Source: CAUPWF01 sp036656795
Lineage (GTDB): Bacteria; Bacillota; Clostridia; Lachnospirales; Lachnospiraceae
Direction: 5' to 3'
Length of the DNA: 64,000 nt
Assembly (NCBI GenBank): GCA_036656795.1
Contig: JAVXHR010000002.1
Coordinates: 62,001-126,000 of the forward strand
This document shows, in pieces, positions 63,480-64,000 of the stretch. The stretch's first letter is position 1. Each line of letters opens with the position of its first letter. The notes beneath the pieces are model-generated. The model was not told the origin of the DNA. It made no database searches and was given only the letters and a program-made list of their open reading frames with translations. Position numbers and translations under genes: made by a program.

Positions 63480-63947
63480 CTAAAAATCGAATGCCAAACG
63501 AATCAATGCAATATCGTTTTTTTCAAATATTTTAGTTGTTTTATCTTCATATTCTATCGTAACTGTATCTTTATCAAAGTCCTTTAAAACTCCTGTAAAT
63601 TCTTTTTGTTTATCAATGGAGCGATACGTTCGAATTTCAACTTCCTCTCCTATGCTTCGTATATAATCTTTCTCTTTCTTTAAAGGTCTTCCAAGTCCGG
63701 GAGAACTCACTTCTAAGATATACGTATCATCTATATAATCTTTTTCATCCAGCACTTCTGATAATGCTCTGCTTACCATAGCACAATCATCCACTGCAAT
63801 ACCACCTGGCTTATCAATATATCCTCGAAGGTACCACATGCCCCCTTCTTTGATATATTCCACATCCACCAGTTCAAACCCATAACCATCTACGATTGGC
63901 TGTAGTATTTCTTCTGTTTTTTGTTCATACAATTCTTTTTTAGACAA
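63480..63947 (-). CDS. rimP: Ribosome maturation factor RimP
   Basis: 155 residues from a TTG at 63945-63947 with GGGAG seven bases upstream; the frame is open to the left without an ATG of good context. Family core GYGFELVDVEYIKEGGMWYLRGYIDKPGGIAVDDCAMVSRALSEVLDE and LEVSSPGLGRPLKKEKDY. It aids 30S maturation. It opens the operon directly after a terminator hairpin. Confidence 0.95.
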   Translation of the reverse strand: MSKKELYEQKTEEILQPIVDGYGFELVDVEYIKEGGMWYLRGYIDKPGGIAVDDCAMVSRALSEVLDEKDYIDDTYILEVSSPGLGRPLKKEKDYIRSIGEEVEIRTYRSIDKQKEFTGVLKDFDKDTVTIEYEDKTTKIFEKNDIALIRLAFDF

Positions 63948-63968
63948 TACACTTCTCCCTTTCTTTCC

Positions 63969-64000
63969 GTAAAAGAAGAGTGAACTTTCGTTCACTCTTC
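63969..64000 (-). terminator. Terminator of the gene upstream of rimP (beyond the window)
   Basis: Perfect eleven-base arms GAAGAGTGAAC/GTTCACTCTTC (63975-63985 and 63990-64000) around a TTTC loop, then TTTT on the minus strand. Confidence 0.75.

Overview
This AT-rich window looks like part of the chromosome of an anaerobic, endospore-forming member of the Clostridia, most probably a Lachnospiraceae-like gut Firmicute. The evidence is spo0A with its own Spo0A box, spoIVB, a complete eight-gene spoIIIA operon, an [FeFe] hydrogenase-like protein, a cobalamin methionine synthase whose activation domain is a separate gene, and Firmicute gene orders (scpA-scpB-dac, nusB-to-spo0A, rimP-nusA-ylxR-infB-rbfA-truB-ribF, rpsO-pnp). 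The genus assignment is inference. All 61 protein genes I can support lie on the minus strand, so the window is read from position 64000 towards 1. No rRNA, tRNA, CRISPR array, insertion sequence or prophage was seen, and no stretch longer than about 300 bases lacks a gene.

In transcription order: (i) 64000-55660 is the rimP-nusA-ylxR-L7Ae-infB-rbfA-nrnA-truB-ribF translation operon, with several TTG starts and a repeat-rich IF2. (ii) 55647-51334 holds a Na/Pi cotransporter, rpsO and pnp, with RNA structures in the rpsO and pnp leaders. (iii) 51251-41369 is a sugar locus: YesM-type sensor kinase, solute-binding lipoprotein, two permeases, AraC-type response regulator, a GH94 disaccharide phosphorylase and a sugar-phosphate mutase. 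Its best reading is import and phosphorolysis of a beta-linked disaccharide, with N,N'-diacetylchitobiose favoured. (iv) 41176-36976 holds a GHKL kinase/LytTR regulator pair and two lipoproteins, one built of four internal repeats around an SH3-like domain. (v) 36820-29990 holds spoIIIAA-AH, prfC and an Asp23 protein. (vi) 29886-19350 is the nusB-xseA-xseB-ispA-dxs-tlyA-nadK-argR-recN-spoIVB-spo0A cluster. (vii) 19285-12158 holds glgA, then metF, the metH activation gene, metH, the hydrogenase-like gene and a 44-residue membrane peptide, tightly packed. (viii) 12086-1 holds alaS, rpsU, a CmpB-like membrane protein, two D,D-carboxypeptidases, a HAD phosphatase, a phosphoesterase, scpA and scpB, a leuA gene fused to a DNA-binding domain, and the start of an acyl-CoA carboxyltransferase gene.

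Most of the window is well-known core machinery. The most unusual item is the 664-residue gene at 536-2530: a complete 2-isopropylmalate synthase, including its leucine-sensing domain, joined in frame to a complete AraC-type double helix-turn-helix domain. It is a plausible one-protein enzyme, leucine sensor and transcription factor. Next in interest are the coupling of a hydrogenase-like protein to a split methionine synthase, the phosphorylase locus, the four-repeat lipoprotein, the tandem-repeat IF2, the shortened SpoIIIAF and the long hairpin in the pnp leader. Promoter and terminator calls come from reading the sequence by eye.
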